DNA of 40,652 bases from Planctomycetota bacterium (GCA_016197205.1 JACPWG010000154.1:1-40652); one strand, 5' to 3'. Shown: positions 8,009 through 16,985, counted from the stretch's first letter. Notes: generated by a model not told the origin, from the letters alone. Numbers and translations: made by a program.

Positions 8009-9218
8009 GCTGGTCCTCGGTCGCATCGCCAACACGAACGCGGCCTGGCTCTCCCGCGAGCTGGAAGCGCTCGGCATCCCCGTCCGCTTCCACACCGCGG
8101 TCGGGGACCGTTTCGACGACCTCCTCGCCGCGCTCCGCCTCGCCGCCGCCCGCGTTCGCCTCGTCCTCGTCACCGGCGGGCTCGGCCCCACCGCGGACGA
8201 TCTCACCCGCGAGGTCGCCTCCCGCTTCCTCCGCCGACGCCTGGTCCGCCGTCCCGAGCTGGTCCAGCTCCTGCGCGAACGCTTCGCCGCGCGACGCATC
8301 CAGATGGCGCCGTCGAATCTTCGCCAGGCCGACATCCCCGACGGCGCCCTCCTCGTCCCGAATCCCACGGGCACCGCTCCCGGCTTCATCGGTCGCCGCG
8401 GCCGCGCCCGCGTCGTCGCCCTGCCCGGCGTCCCGCGCGAAATGGAACTGATGTTTCGCGAGACCGTCGCGCCCTATCTGCGCGCGGAACGGCGCGAGCG
8501 GCGCGCCATCCACCTGCGCGACCTCCTCGTCTACGGCATCCCCGAGTCCACGCTCGGCGACCGGCTCGGACCCCTCTTCGCGCCTGAAGGCAACCCCTCG
8601 GTCGGGACGCTGCTCCGCTCCGGGACGATCGTCGTCCGCGTCCGCGCGGAGGCCGCGACCGAATCCCTCGCGCGCCGCCGCGTCGACGCACGCGCGCGCC
8701 GCATCCGGGCGCGTCTCGGCGAGCTCGTGTACGGCGAAGGCGAAGGCGGCCTCGAGGACGCGGTGCTGCAGCTCCTCGCCGAGCGTCGACGCACCCTCGC
8801 CGTCGCCGAGTCCTGCACCGGCGGCCTCGTCGCGCACAAGCTCACGAACGTGCCCGGCGCCTCCGCGAGCCTGCTGGAGGGCACGGTCGTCTATTCCAAC
8901 GAGGCCAAGACGCGTCGCCTCGGCGTCTCGCGCCGACTGTTGGCCTCCCACGGCGCCGTAAGCGCCCCCGTCGCGGAGGCCATGGCCCTCGGCGCCGCGC
9001 GCCGCGCCGGGAGCGATTTCGCCGTCGCCGTCACGGGCATCGCCGGACCCGCCGGCGGCACGCCCGACCAGCCCGTCGGCCTCGTCTTCGTCGCCGTCGC
9101 CGGCCCGTCGCGGGTCCATGTCGAAGAGTACCATTTCGCCGGCGAACGCGTCGCCCTCAAGGAGCGTAGCGCGAACGCGGCCCTCAACCTCCTCCGTCAG
9201 GAGCTCCTCCGATCGTGA
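7977..9218 (+). CDS. cinA: CinA-like nicotinamide-nucleotide amidase
   Basis: CinA-family proteins pair an N-terminal MoaB/MogA-like domain, often an ADP-ribose pyrophosphatase (COG1058), with a C-terminal PncC-type NMN deamidase that recycles pyridine nucleotides. Visible are ATGSELVLGRIANTNAAWLS at the start, VTGGLGPTADDLTREVA near residue 63, and in the C-terminal domain AESCTGGLVAHKLT near 277 and VTGIAGPAGGTPDQPVGLV near 351. The 413-residue length fits the two-domain form. It overlaps argG by 32 nt and recJ by 4 nt (GTGA). A role in competence, implied by the name, is not shown here. Confidence 0.9.
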   Translation: MDAEILATGSELVLGRIANTNAAWLSRELEALGIPVRFHTAVGDRFDDLLAALRLAAARVRLVLVTGGLGPTADDLTREVASRFLRRRLVRRPELVQLLRERFAARRIQMAPSNLRQADIPDGALLVPNPTGTAPGFIGRRGRARVVALPGVPREMELMFRETVAPYLRAERRERRAIHLRDLLVYGIPESTLGDRLGPLFAPEGNPSVGTLLRSGTIVVRVRAEAATESLARRRVDARARRIRARLGELVYGEGEGGLEDAVLQLLAERRRTLAVAESCTGGLVAHKLTNVPGASASLLEGTVVYSNEAKTRRLGVSRRLLASHGAVSAPVAEAMALGAARRAGSDFAVAVTGIAGPAGGTPDQPVGLVFVAVAGPSRVHVEEYHFAGERVALKERSANAALNLLRQELLRS

Positions 9219-11005
9219 CCCCGACCGAGCGCCCCTCCCTCGCACACCTCCTCACGCGGGCGCCCGCCGACGCCCAGCGCAGGCGCTGGCACTTGCACTC
9301 CGCGCGGCCCGAACTCGCGGGGAGCCTGTCCGCGACGCTCGGCGTCTCGCCGCTCCTTGGCCAGCTCCTCCTCAACCGCGGCTTCTCCGATCCCGACTCG
9401 GCCCGTCCCTTCCTGCGCCCCGACCTGAACAAGATCCTGGATCCCGCCACCCTGCCCGGGATCGACCGCGCCGTCGAGCGGATCACCCGTGCGCTGCGTG
9501 ACGGCGAGAAGATCGTCATCTTCGGCGACTACGACGTCGACGGCGTCAGCGCGACGACGCTCCTCGTAAGTCTCTTCCGCTTCCTTCACCGGCCCGTCGA
9601 GTTCTACATCCCCGACCGCATGAGCGAGGGGTACAGTCTCAGCCGGCAAGCGATCGAGAAGTTCGCGCGCGACGGCGTCAAGGTCCTCATCACCGTGGAT
9701 TGCGGCACCACCGATGTGGACGAGGTCACGTTCGCGCAGGAAAAAGGGATCGACGTCGTGGTCACGGACCACCACGAGCCGGGGCCCGCGCTCCCGCCCG
9801 CGTGCGCGCTCGTCAACCCGAAGCTGCCCGGCTCGCAGTACCCGTTTCTGCTGCTCGCGGGGACCGGCGTCGCCTTCAAGCTCGTGTGGGCGATCCTGCA
9901 GGGGCTCTCCGCGAGCCGGAAGGTCAGCCCTTCGTTCCGCGAATTCCTCGTCGATTCCATGGCCCTCGTCGCCCTCGGCACGCTTGCGGACGTCGTCCCC
10001 CTGGTCGGCGAGAACCGGATCCTCGCCGCCTTCGGACTCACCGCGGTCGCGAAGACCCGGAACCCGGGTTTGCGCGCCCTGCTGCGCGTGAGCGGGGTCG
10101 CGGACGGGGCACCCGTGACCGCGGAGGACGTTGCGTTTCGCGTCGCGCCACGGATCAACGCGGGCGGGCGCGTCGGCCACGCCTCCCTCGGCGTCGACCT
10201 GCTCCTCTCGAGCGACCCCTTCGAAATCGAGAAGATGGCCGAGCGCCTCGACAAGGCCAATCGCGAACGGCAGCGCATCGAGGCGGAAATCCTGCAGGCC
10301 GCGCGCGCGCAGGTCACCCGCGAGCTCCAGCCCGCGGACAGCCGGTCGCTCGTCGTCGCCGGCGAGGGCTGGCACCCGGGCGTGGTCGGGATCGTCGCCG
10401 CGAAGATCGCGGAGGAGTTCTACCGCCCCACGCTCGTCGTCTCCCTGCGCAACGGCGCCGGACGGGGTTCGGGTCGCTCGATCCCCGGCTTCGACCTGCA
10501 CAAGGCCGTCACGGCGTGCAGCGAGGTCTTCCACGGGTTCGGCGGCCATGCGCACGCGGTCGGGTTCGAGCTGGAGGCCGGGCGCATCCCCGCCCTGCGC
10601 GAGCAGCTCGAGGCCTACGCCCGGCGCGCGCTGCCGCCCGAGGACCTGGTCCCGCGCCTCACGCTCGACGCCGAGGTGAACCTCGCGGACCTGACCTCCA
10701 GCCGCGTCCGCGAACTGTCGCTGCTCGCTCCCTGCGGCAACGGCAACCCGAGCCCCGTCCTCTGCGCCTCCGACCTGCGCGTCTCCGGCGAACCGCGCAT
10801 CATCGGCAAGAAGCAGGACCACCTGTCCTTCCACGTCACCCAGGGAAAGGTCACGCGCAAGGCCGTGGCCTTCGGCATGGCCGACCGCATCCAGGAGGTA
10901 AACTCGGCGCGCGGCCGCCCCTGCGCCCTCGCCTTCACCCCGGAGCTCAATTCCTGGCGCGGCGAGGAGTCCGTGGAGGTGTTCGTGAAGGACATCCGAT
11001 TTTGA
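9215..11005 (+). CDS. recJ: Single-strand-specific exonuclease RecJ
   Basis: RecJ degrades single-stranded DNA 5' to 3' in recombination and mismatch repair. The DHH metal-binding motifs are visible: GDYDVDGVSATTLL (about residue 104), VDCGTTDVDEV, and VVTDHHEPGPALP (about 183). The DHHA1 domain follows with GRGSGRSIPGFDLHKAV and GGHAHAVGFELE (about 442), and a C-terminal OB-like part ends at residue 596. The start is GTG, overlapping the cinA stop as GTGA. The stop codon at 11003-11005 abuts a 7-bp tandem repeat array. Confidence 0.93.
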   Translation: MTPTERPSLAHLLTRAPADAQRRRWHLHSARPELAGSLSATLGVSPLLGQLLLNRGFSDPDSARPFLRPDLNKILDPATLPGIDRAVERITRALRDGEKIVIFGDYDVDGVSATTLLVSLFRFLHRPVEFYIPDRMSEGYSLSRQAIEKFARDGVKVLITVDCGTTDVDEVTFAQEKGIDVVVTDHHEPGPALPPACALVNPKLPGSQYPFLLLAGTGVAFKLVWAILQGLSASRKVSPSFREFLVDSMALVALGTLADVVPLVGENRILAAFGLTAVAKTRNPGLRALLRVSGVADGAPVTAEDVAFRVAPRINAGGRVGHASLGVDLLLSSDPFEIEKMAERLDKANRERQRIEAEILQAARAQVTRELQPADSRSLVVAGEGWHPGVVGIVAAKIAEEFYRPTLVVSLRNGAGRGSGRSIPGFDLHKAVTACSEVFHGFGGHAHAVGFELEAGRIPALREQLEAYARRALPPEDLVPRLTLDAEVNLADLTSSRVRELSLLAPCGNGNPSPVLCASDLRVSGEPRIIGKKQDHLSFHVTQGKVTRKAVAFGMADRIQEVNSARGRPCALAFTPELNSWRGEESVEVFVKDIRF

Positions 11006-11090
11006 TTTGAGATTTGAGATTTGAGAATCGAGAATCGAGAATCGAGAATCGAGAATCGAGAATCGAGAATCGAGAATCGAGAATCGAGAA
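11004..11090 (+). repeat. 7-bp tandem array: GATTTGA x3 then GAATCGA x9
   Basis: Three GATTTGA units (11004-11024) are followed by nine GAATCGA units (11025-11087). The array starts inside the recJ stop codon. The same two-part design, with GAATGGA, occurs after mrfA at 32208-32270. Confidence 0.95.
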
Positions 11091-11126
11091 TTCCCGCGAC
11101 AGTTTCTGCCTTGGTCGAACACTACC

Positions 11127-11211
11127 GAAACCACAGATTTCACAGATTAACGACGATTCCACAGATTCGTAATCTGTGAAATCCCGTAGAATCTGTGCAA
11201 TCTGTGGTTTT
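11127..11211 (+). repeat. CACAGATT palindromic element
   Basis: Outer arms AACCACAGATTTCACAGAT (from 11129) and the matching ATCTGTG...CTGTGGTT (to 11210) enclose an inner hairpin CACAGATT-CGT-AATCTGTG (11160-11178). Relatives are at 32529-32613, 23707-23790 and, decayed, 5310-5362. Confidence 0.85.
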
Positions 11212-11256
11212 CGTTCTCCCCTCGCTGCGCCGCTGCCGCACTGGGTCCCCGCCGCG

Positions 11257-11279
11257 TTGGGATTTGGGATTTGGGATTT
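11257..11279 (+). repeat. TTGGGAT x3 heptamer array
   Basis: Three TTGGGAT units end at 11277, six bases before the ATG at 11283. The same array precedes mrfB at 32640-32660. It offers misleading TTG start codons in frame with the downstream gene. Confidence 0.9.
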
Positions 11280-11282
11280 CCG

Positions 11283-14200
11283 ATGCGCCCTCGTCCCCGT
11301 GCCCGGCCTCGCGCCCGTCGCAACGCGGCGCCCTTTTCCCGCCGCGGCTCGGCCCTCATGACCGCGCTCCTCATCGGCCTCATCGCCCTGATTTTTCTCG
11401 CGCTCCTCGGCAGCGCGCTTCTCCTCCTCTTCCAGGACGCCCCGTCCTCCGGCAACGCACACCAACTGCCGAACGCGAGGTCCCGTTTCCTCGCGGAGAG
11501 CGGGCTGGACCTGGCGCTCAGCCGGCTTGGAGACGCGGCGATCGAGTCCGCGCACGATGCCTGGCTCGCGCCGTGGCTGGCCGTCGAGTTCCAGGACGCC
11601 AACAAAAACGGCACGTATGATCCCGACGTCGATCCGGTGGTCCGGTACGACCCCACGGCCGGGGTGCGTCTCCATCCCTCGCCCTCGTTTCGCGCGGCCA
11701 TGCTTGCCCGGCCCGCCGACCCGGTCGACGTCATCCTCCGGCTGCGCGCCGCGGACGGCGGCGGCCGGCGCCGCGTGGGCATCTCCGGCACCGCCCGACC
11801 GCTCCGCTCCGAGCAGCTCGACTTTTTCGCCATCAAGGTCCTCGACTGCGCCTCCATGCTCTACGTCAACGGGCCGAGCGCCGGCCCGGACACCTGGGCA
11901 CTCGCGCCGAATGCCGTCCGCCTCCTCGATCAGCTCGGGGCCGACGACGCCATCCGCGTGCCCCGCCTCGGCGCGCTGCTCAGTTCCTGGCGCGCTGAAC
12001 ACCGGCGCGACTTCGCGAACAAGGACGAGATCGCACTCGCCCTCGCGCGCGCCGGGGTCGAGCCGGACGCCTTCCCGCGCCTCCGGGATCGGCTCACGTG
12101 CCACGCGTGGGTCGACGCGAAGACCCTCCTCCCGGGCGCCCTCGGCCCCTCGCCGCTCGACGCCGAGGACCCGCATGGCGCCCCCACGATCCGCTGGGGG
12201 AGGCTGCGCCCCGCCCGCCGCGATGGACGCCCCGGCGTCCGGCCTCTCGGTCTCCCGCTGCTGCCGCTGCCGCCCCTCTGGGGCCTCGTGCCCCCCTCCG
12301 ACATCGAGCGCGAGGTCGATCCGCTCCTTGGGCCCTTACCCGGTCTGGAGCTGTCGGAACCGCCCGAGAGCGGAGTGCGGGGAGATCCGGCGTATGGGCC
12401 CGGGCCGCTCCTCCAGCCTCGCGCACCCGTCAACGTGAACACCGCGACCGTCGAGGTCCTCGCGGCGGTCCTCGCGAACCTCGAGGCCCGGTGGGTGGAC
12501 CCGTCCCCGCGCCTGGTCAATGGCTGGACGACCGGCCCTGGACAGCGCGAGACCGGCGGAAAGGCGCGCATCGACCCCACGACCGCGCGTCGCGTCGCCG
12601 CCGCCCTTGCCCAGGAACGCATCGGTCATCCCTTTCGGTGCTGGCAACAGTTCGACGACTTCCTGCAGGCCCTCCCGTCCGCGCTCCTCTCGCCCGTGCA
12701 AAAGCGGCTCATCCAGGCGAACGCGAACCCCAATTCCCGGCTCGCGAAATTCAATCCGGACCGCGCGCTCGGCGTCCGCTTCGCCGCGCTCGACAAGTCC
12801 GATCTGGGCGACTGGTGCGAAGGGACCTGGGACGCCGCGCGCAACCAGCCCCTCTGCGGCTGGACCACGGAGTTCTGCTTCAGCTCCATGGGGTACTACC
12901 AGGTCGAGGTCGTCGGCCGCTCGTGCGGCCCGCTCGATCCGGAAGGCGCCCGACCCATTCTCGCCGAAACCTCCCTCACGGTCGTCGCCCGCATTTATGA
13001 GGTCCTGCGCCATACCACCCAGAAGGACTTCGAGAAATTCTCGGTCTCCCGCAGCACCAGCGACTCCGGCCTGGCGACGGTGATCACCTACCCCGAGTCC
13101 ATGGCGGATCTCCGGTTGCACGCCTGGTCCGGCGATGCGGGCCTGCACGAACGCTGCTTCGCCCGGCCCGAGGCCTCCGCGAACGGGCCGGCCTGCAACC
13201 ACGCCCTTTGCTACGACGGCTACGTCTCGCCGGCGCCGCGGGACCTCGCCGTGCCGAAGGAGCTCACCTTTCGCGCCGACTTCACGTCGTCGCTCGACGC
13301 GGACTTCGCGAGCCAGTCGCGTCAGGCCCGCGGCAACGCGGACTGCCACCGGCTCCTGATCGACCACAACGACCCGTCGGAGCTCTTCCCCGACGGCGTC
13401 TTCTGCCACGAGACGCGGCGTCGCGGCTACCGGCCCGACGCCCCGACGTACGGTCGCAACCGGGAGGCGATCGAGGAATTCCTGCGCTACCGCGGCGGGT
13501 CGAACCTCCCGGACTCCGGCAGGCTCGATTTCTGGGTGAAGCCCACGTGGGACGGGGCGGAACTTTTTCGTGGCCGCCTGCCTCGCGAAAACGCGCTCGA
13601 CGCGCGGGTCTTCCTGAGCGCGGGACCGGCGCTCGAGCCGCACGGCGAGGAGGGGCGCGAGCAGCGACTCGTCGTCTTCGCGCGCGAAGGCTGCGTGGGG
13701 GCCGTGCGCGGCGACTGTCGGGAAGCGACCGGGCAGAGCGAAGCGGCCGGCGCCCGCGCGCCGTTCGTGTGGGAATCGCCCGCGGGTTTTCTCGGGACGC
13801 CGCTGGTCGGCCCGCGCGCCGACGCGCTGTCCTGGCAGGCGGGGACGTGGCACCAGGTCGCGGTGACTTGGCGGCCGGGAGAGACGCGTCTCTTCGTCGA
13901 CGGGGAGGCGGCGTCCGGAAACCCGCTCCGGTCGCGGCCTCCGTCCGCGGACTCCCCGTTCAAGCCGGAGTGGAGCCTCTTCGTCGGGAACAATCGCTTC
14001 GGCGAAGCCACGTCGAACGGCTTTCCGCTCGACGCGGACGCCACGATCGACTCCCTCCGCATTCGCCGCACGCCCGACGCGGAGCAGGTGCTCGAGGATC
14101 GCTATCCCGGCGGAGACGCGTTCTTCGGGTTCACGGGCATGTTCCCCGCCGGTTCGGAGCACCCGGCCCTGCAGCGAGGCGGTCGCCTCGGCACGGTCTC

Positions 14201-14501
14201 GTGGACCTGGTATCGTCCTCGGCGGGGCGGCGGCGTGGAGGTGGGCGTGGAGGTCGGTGCCGCCCCCCACGACACCAACCAACGCCGGCGCGACGGGGAG
14301 TACGGCGGGGAGGGGGCCGGCCTGCAGGCCCGCCTGGTGCCCTCGGGTTCGTCCGTTTGGTACACGGTCCGGTTTCTTCCCGCCGCTCCGAATGGTCGTG
14401 GCTTCATCGAGGATGCGCCGATCCTCGACGACGTGACGGTGACCCTCGTACACGCCCCGCGGCTCCTGCTCTGGATCAGCCGCACCGCGGGGGAGGAGTG
14501 A
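11283..14501 (+). CDS. GspK/PilX-like prepilin protein fused to a LamG-like domain
   Basis: This 1072-residue protein begins with a basic stretch then RRGSALMTALLIGLIALIF, the form of a type II secretion minor pseudopilin (GspK/PilX) signal cut after Gly, with a hydrophobic segment (about 24-48). Near residue 384, VNVNTATVEVLAAVLANLEA is the NxNTA helix-hairpin motif of GspK-type proteins, followed by TTARRVAAALAQERI. A concanavalin-like LamG domain lies at about 740-945: GRLDFWVKPTWDGAELF, WHQVAVTWRPGETRLFVDGE and SLFVGNNRFGEA. The protein is about three times longer than normal GspK (about 300-350). ATG 11283 was preferred over TTG 11271, which lies inside a tandem repeat. It overlaps the next gene by 4 nt. 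It may tip a pilus-like machine with a carbohydrate- or protein-binding head; that is inference. Confidence 0.8.
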   Translation: MRPRPRARPRARRNAAPFSRRGSALMTALLIGLIALIFLALLGSALLLLFQDAPSSGNAHQLPNARSRFLAESGLDLALSRLGDAAIESAHDAWLAPWLAVEFQDANKNGTYDPDVDPVVRYDPTAGVRLHPSPSFRAAMLARPADPVDVILRLRAADGGGRRRVGISGTARPLRSEQLDFFAIKVLDCASMLYVNGPSAGPDTWALAPNAVRLLDQLGADDAIRVPRLGALLSSWRAEHRRDFANKDEIALALARAGVEPDAFPRLRDRLTCHAWVDAKTLLPGALGPSPLDAEDPHGAPTIRWGRLRPARRDGRPGVRPLGLPLLPLPPLWGLVPPSDIEREVDPLLGPLPGLELSEPPESGVRGDPAYGPGPLLQPRAPVNVNTATVEVLAAVLANLEARWVDPSPRLVNGWTTGPGQRETGGKARIDPTTARRVAAALAQERIGHPFRCWQQFDDFLQALPSALLSPVQKRLIQANANPNSRLAKFNPDRALGVRFAALDKSDLGDWCEGTWDAARNQPLCGWTTEFCFSSMGYYQVEVVGRSCGPLDPEGARPILAETSLTVVARIYEVLRHTTQKDFEKFSVSRSTSDSGLATVITYPESMADLRLHAWSGDAGLHERCFARPEASANGPACNHALCYDGYVSPAPRDLAVPKELTFRADFTSSLDADFASQSRQARGNADCHRLLIDHNDPSELFPDGVFCHETRRRGYRPDAPTYGRNREAIEEFLRYRGGSNLPDSGRLDFWVKPTWDGAELFRGRLPRENALDARVFLSAGPALEPHGEEGREQRLVVFAREGCVGAVRGDCREATGQSEAAGARAPFVWESPAGFLGTPLVGPRADALSWQAGTWHQVAVTWRPGETRLFVDGEAASGNPLRSRPPSADSPFKPEWSLFVGNNRFGEATSNGFPLDADATIDSLRIRRTPDAEQVLEDRYPGGDAFFGFTGMFPAGSEHPALQRGGRLGTVSWTWYRPRRGGGVEVGVEVGAAPHDTNQRRRDGEYGGEGAGLQARLVPSGSSVWYTVRFLPAAPNGRGFIEDAPILDDVTVTLVHAPRLLLWISRTAGEE

Positions 14502-15823
14502 GCGCCGTGTGGACGATTTCCGTGTCGCGGGGCGACGGGGAGTTCCTGCAGGCGCGAGCCGTGCAGGACCTGCGCAGGCCTGCGCTCGCGAGCAGCGGAC
14601 GCGGGCTCCTCGGGTTGCTGCGCGCGCTCGTCTGCCTCGCGGCCTGGCCTGCGTGCGTCGTCGCCGGGGAGACGACCGGCACGGCGATCACGCTGACGGT
14701 CACCTACCCCGCGCCGGCCGGTCCACCCGCGGTCCTGGTGCAGGGGGACTCGAACCTGCCCGACGGGGCCGCGGTCAACGTGCGCCTCGCGTATCTCGGC
14801 CGCTCGCTCGCGGGCGCGCGGGCGACCGTCTCCGCCGGGCAGTTCACCGCCACGCTCGACCCCGGGGCGCCTCTCCTCCCGGGCTACTACGACCTCGTGG
14901 CCGCCTACTGGCCGGAAAAACAGGGGGACGCCGAAGGGGACGGGGGCCAGGCGTTCACCCGCCTCGTGGCCGCAGAGTGCTTCGCCACCGATGGGCACGG
15001 CGAGATCGCCCGCGCGCGCGAGGAGGACGCGGCGTTCTTGCAAGAGCGCGTCGCGCGTGCCCGCGAGCTCTTCGACGTGCTGCGCGAAGGGTTCGCGCAA
15101 CGCACGTCGCGCCCGGCTGCCTTCGACCCCGCCGTCTGGAGCGTGGACTACGCGCGCTGGAGCGAGCGCGTTTCGGAAGCGCGGGCGGAGCTTGCGGCCG
15201 TCGCCCGCAAGCGCCGGATCGGCGCCTACCCGCAGGTGGAGGAGGAGGTGCATGCGCTCTTCGACTTGCTCGCCTCCCTCCACTTGCAGCTTTGCCGGCG
15301 GTCTCCGTTCCTCGTGCGGGAAGGGGAAGCTACCCCGCCCGCGCCCGCCTCGGTGCTCGCGGCCCTCGACGCGCGCGCGACCGCGCGCTTCGAGTCGGTC
15401 CAGCGCGCCCTGGACGGGGAACGGCGCCTCGGGGACCGCGCGTATCTCGTCTGCCAGTTGCGCACGATGCGGGGCTTGCACGCGGCGATTCTTCGCTGGC
15501 GCCAGCGGGACTTCAGCCTGCGAGGCGGGGTCGGGGAGGAGATCCTGCGCCGGTGGCAGGACACGCTCGCGCAGGTCCGGTGGAATTTGAATTCCCTGAA
15601 GGGCCAGGAGCTGTCGGCGAACCTGCCGGAGACCTTCCAGACCTTCTCGTCGCTGCCCGGCGAGCTGCAACGGCTGTGGGAGGGGCTGCAAAAGCTCGTG
15701 CGCGGCGACCCCGAGGCGGTCCGCCGGATCAAGGAGGCGGACGAGGCCTTTCGCCGTGCGTTCGCTCGCGTGATCGCCGATCTCGAGGTGCAGGAGCTCT
15801 TCCCGGGGTCCGAGGGCGGGTAG
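14498..15823 (+). CDS. Secreted protein of unknown function, Ig-like N-terminus and helical C-terminus
   Basis: This 441-residue protein is not a family I can name. The GTG at 14498 overlaps the preceding stop (GTGA) and has GGGGGAGG just upstream; GTG 14507 is an alternative. A hydrophobic segment (GLLRALVCLAAWPACVVA, about residues 32-50) followed by AGETTG looks like a signal peptide after a long n-region. Residues about 55-145 are beta-rich (ITLTVTYPAPAGPP, LPDGAAVNVRLAYLG, GYYDLVAAYWPE), as in carboxypeptidase-regulatory or Ig-like modules. The remainder is helical and rich in Arg, Glu and Ala. The overlap implies it acts with the GspK/LamG protein at the envelope. Confidence 0.72.
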   Translation: MSAVWTISVSRGDGEFLQARAVQDLRRPALASSGRGLLGLLRALVCLAAWPACVVAGETTGTAITLTVTYPAPAGPPAVLVQGDSNLPDGAAVNVRLAYLGRSLAGARATVSAGQFTATLDPGAPLLPGYYDLVAAYWPEKQGDAEGDGGQAFTRLVAAECFATDGHGEIARAREEDAAFLQERVARARELFDVLREGFAQRTSRPAAFDPAVWSVDYARWSERVSEARAELAAVARKRRIGAYPQVEEEVHALFDLLASLHLQLCRRSPFLVREGEATPPAPASVLAALDARATARFESVQRALDGERRLGDRAYLVCQLRTMRGLHAAILRWRQRDFSLRGGVGEEILRRWQDTLAQVRWNLNSLKGQELSANLPETFQTFSSLPGELQRLWEGLQKLVRGDPEAVRRIKEADEAFRRAFARVIADLEVQELFPGSEGG

Positions 15824-15946
15824 GGGCCCCTGGCGCAGGGAGGTGCGCTGGTCTTGGCGATCGACGAAGTCTCCGCCACCTCGACGTCGAACCGCTCGGT
15901 GCTCCAGCCCGGGAGAGCAAGCTGGGGGCGACGGGCGTCGCGGGTG

Positions 15947-15975
15947 TTGAACTCGTGGGAGGGGGGAGCTAGAAT
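15947..15975 (+). promoter_or_regulatory. Promoter of the Uma2 gene
   Basis: TTGAAC (15947-15952), a 17-bp spacer and TAGAAT (15970-15975): each hexamer matches 5 of 6 or nearly so. It lies 44 bp before the ATG at 16020, whose ribosome binding site is around GGAGCGGCGGG. Confidence 0.7.
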
Positions 15976-16019
15976 AAGGGCGAAGTGAGCGGTCCCAAGC
16001 AGCGTTCTGGAGCGGCGGG

Positions 16020-16646
16020 ATGGTTCAGGATATGATCGAACAGGCCCTCGCGACCGGGGTTCGGCTCGCGCCACTGGATGTCGACCAGTATCACCGAATG
16101 CTCGAGGGCGGCATCCTGCTCGAAGGCGCCCCAATCGAACTCCTGGATGGGGTACTGGTGTACAAGGACCGAAGCGCGATTGGAGGGGAGCCGATGACGG
16201 TTGGGCCGTCGCAGGCGCAGGGGGTCAAGCGACTCCAGAGAATCGCCACCCGGGTCGATCCTCTCGGATGCCACTTGTACTGCCAGGCGCCGATCACGCT
16301 GGCCCCGCGCCACGAGCCCGAGCCGGATGGCGTGATTGCCCGCGGGACCGCGGACGACTACTCCGATCGGCATCCCGGTCCCGGCGACGTCCTCGTGGTG
16401 TTCGAAGTGGCGGACAGCTCCTTGTCGACGGATCGCACGGTGAAGTCCCGCATCTATGCCGATGCGGGGATTCCCTCGCATGTACTCGTCGATCTCCCCG
16501 ATCGGCGCGTCGAATTGTACGAAGCACCGCTCCCGGGGCAGGGCCGGTACGACCAGGTGGCGAGCTTCACGCCGGGTCAGAAATTCGTCGTGCAGCTTGT
16601 CGAGGGCCGCACCGTGGAGCTGACGGCGGCCGAGCTGCTGCCGTAG
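16020..16646 (+). CDS. Uma2-family (DUF820) PD-(D/E)XK nuclease-like protein
   Basis: Uma2 proteins are restriction-endonuclease-fold proteins found in large numbers in cyanobacteria and Planctomycetota; their biological role is not settled. This 208-residue copy shows the family pattern: an N-terminal YHRMLEGGILLEGAPIELLDGVLVYK segment carrying the E-x-x-x-G-x turn, EPDGVIARGTADDY with the catalytic Asp region, VVFEVADSSLSTDRTVKSRIYADAGIP with the E-V-x(n)-S-x(n)-K pattern, and VLVDLPDRRVELYEAP. The active-site residues appear intact. It has its own promoter and is followed 48 bp later by an antitoxin-like small gene. Confidence 0.88.
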   Translation: MVQDMIEQALATGVRLAPLDVDQYHRMLEGGILLEGAPIELLDGVLVYKDRSAIGGEPMTVGPSQAQGVKRLQRIATRVDPLGCHLYCQAPITLAPRHEPEPDGVIARGTADDYSDRHPGPGDVLVVFEVADSSLSTDRTVKSRIYADAGIPSHVLVDLPDRRVELYEAPLPGQGRYDQVASFTPGQKFVVQLVEGRTVELTAAELLP

Positions 16647-16694
16647 CGACGGGCGTGCTTGCCACCGACTCTTCGCCGTGAGTGAGGACATGGC

Positions 16695-16925
16695 ATGCTG
16701 AAGTCCGTGGAGGGCATCTACCGGGATGGTCACATCCTTCTCCTCGAAGCCCCACCCGGCGTTGGGGAGTCCCGCGTCATCGTCACTTTTATCCCGGGCG
16801 GCGGCACGGTGGATCTGCGCGATCGGGGGATCGACGAGGCGCAAGCAGCCGATCTGCGAGCACGTCTGAAGTCCTTCGCCGGAGACTGGGACCGACCCGA
16901 GATGAGTGCCTACGATGCCCGATAG
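16695..16925 (+). CDS. Small antitoxin-like protein, orphan
   Basis: This 76-residue protein starts MLKSVEGIYRDGHILLLEAP, an opening I associate with small antitoxin-like proteins encoded just before MazF- or PIN-type toxins in cyanobacteria and Planctomycetota. The C-terminal half (DLRDRGIDEAQAADLRARL, DWDRPEMSAYDAR) looks like a helical toxin-binding tail. A purine-rich GTGAGGAC lies about 10 bp before the ATG. No intact toxin follows: an overlapping ATG at 16915 opens a frame that only initially resembles a toxin (see findings). The family assignment is from resemblance only. Confidence 0.65.
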   Translation: MLKSVEGIYRDGHILLLEAPPGVGESRVIVTFIPGGGTVDLRDRGIDEAQAADLRARLKSFAGDWDRPEMSAYDAR

Positions 16926-16985
16926 GGGCGAGGACTTCGAGCCGGGCTTGTTTCTAGATTCAACCGGCGCGCTCGGCCGTCGTTT

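Noticed and set aside
11004..11090. Heptamer array as a CRISPR or CRISPR-like locus
   Set aside because: Units are contiguous 7-mers with no spacers and no cas genes are present.
9197..11143. Minus-strand open frame with repeated RFSILDS heptads at its start
   Set aside because: The repeated peptide is only the translation of the GAATCGA tandem array; the remainder is antisense to recJ.
13208..14497. Long upstream part of the frame that contains the 14498 gene
   Set aside because: It lies within the GspK/LamG gene in another frame; the 4-nt overlap start with a ribosome binding site is far more likely.
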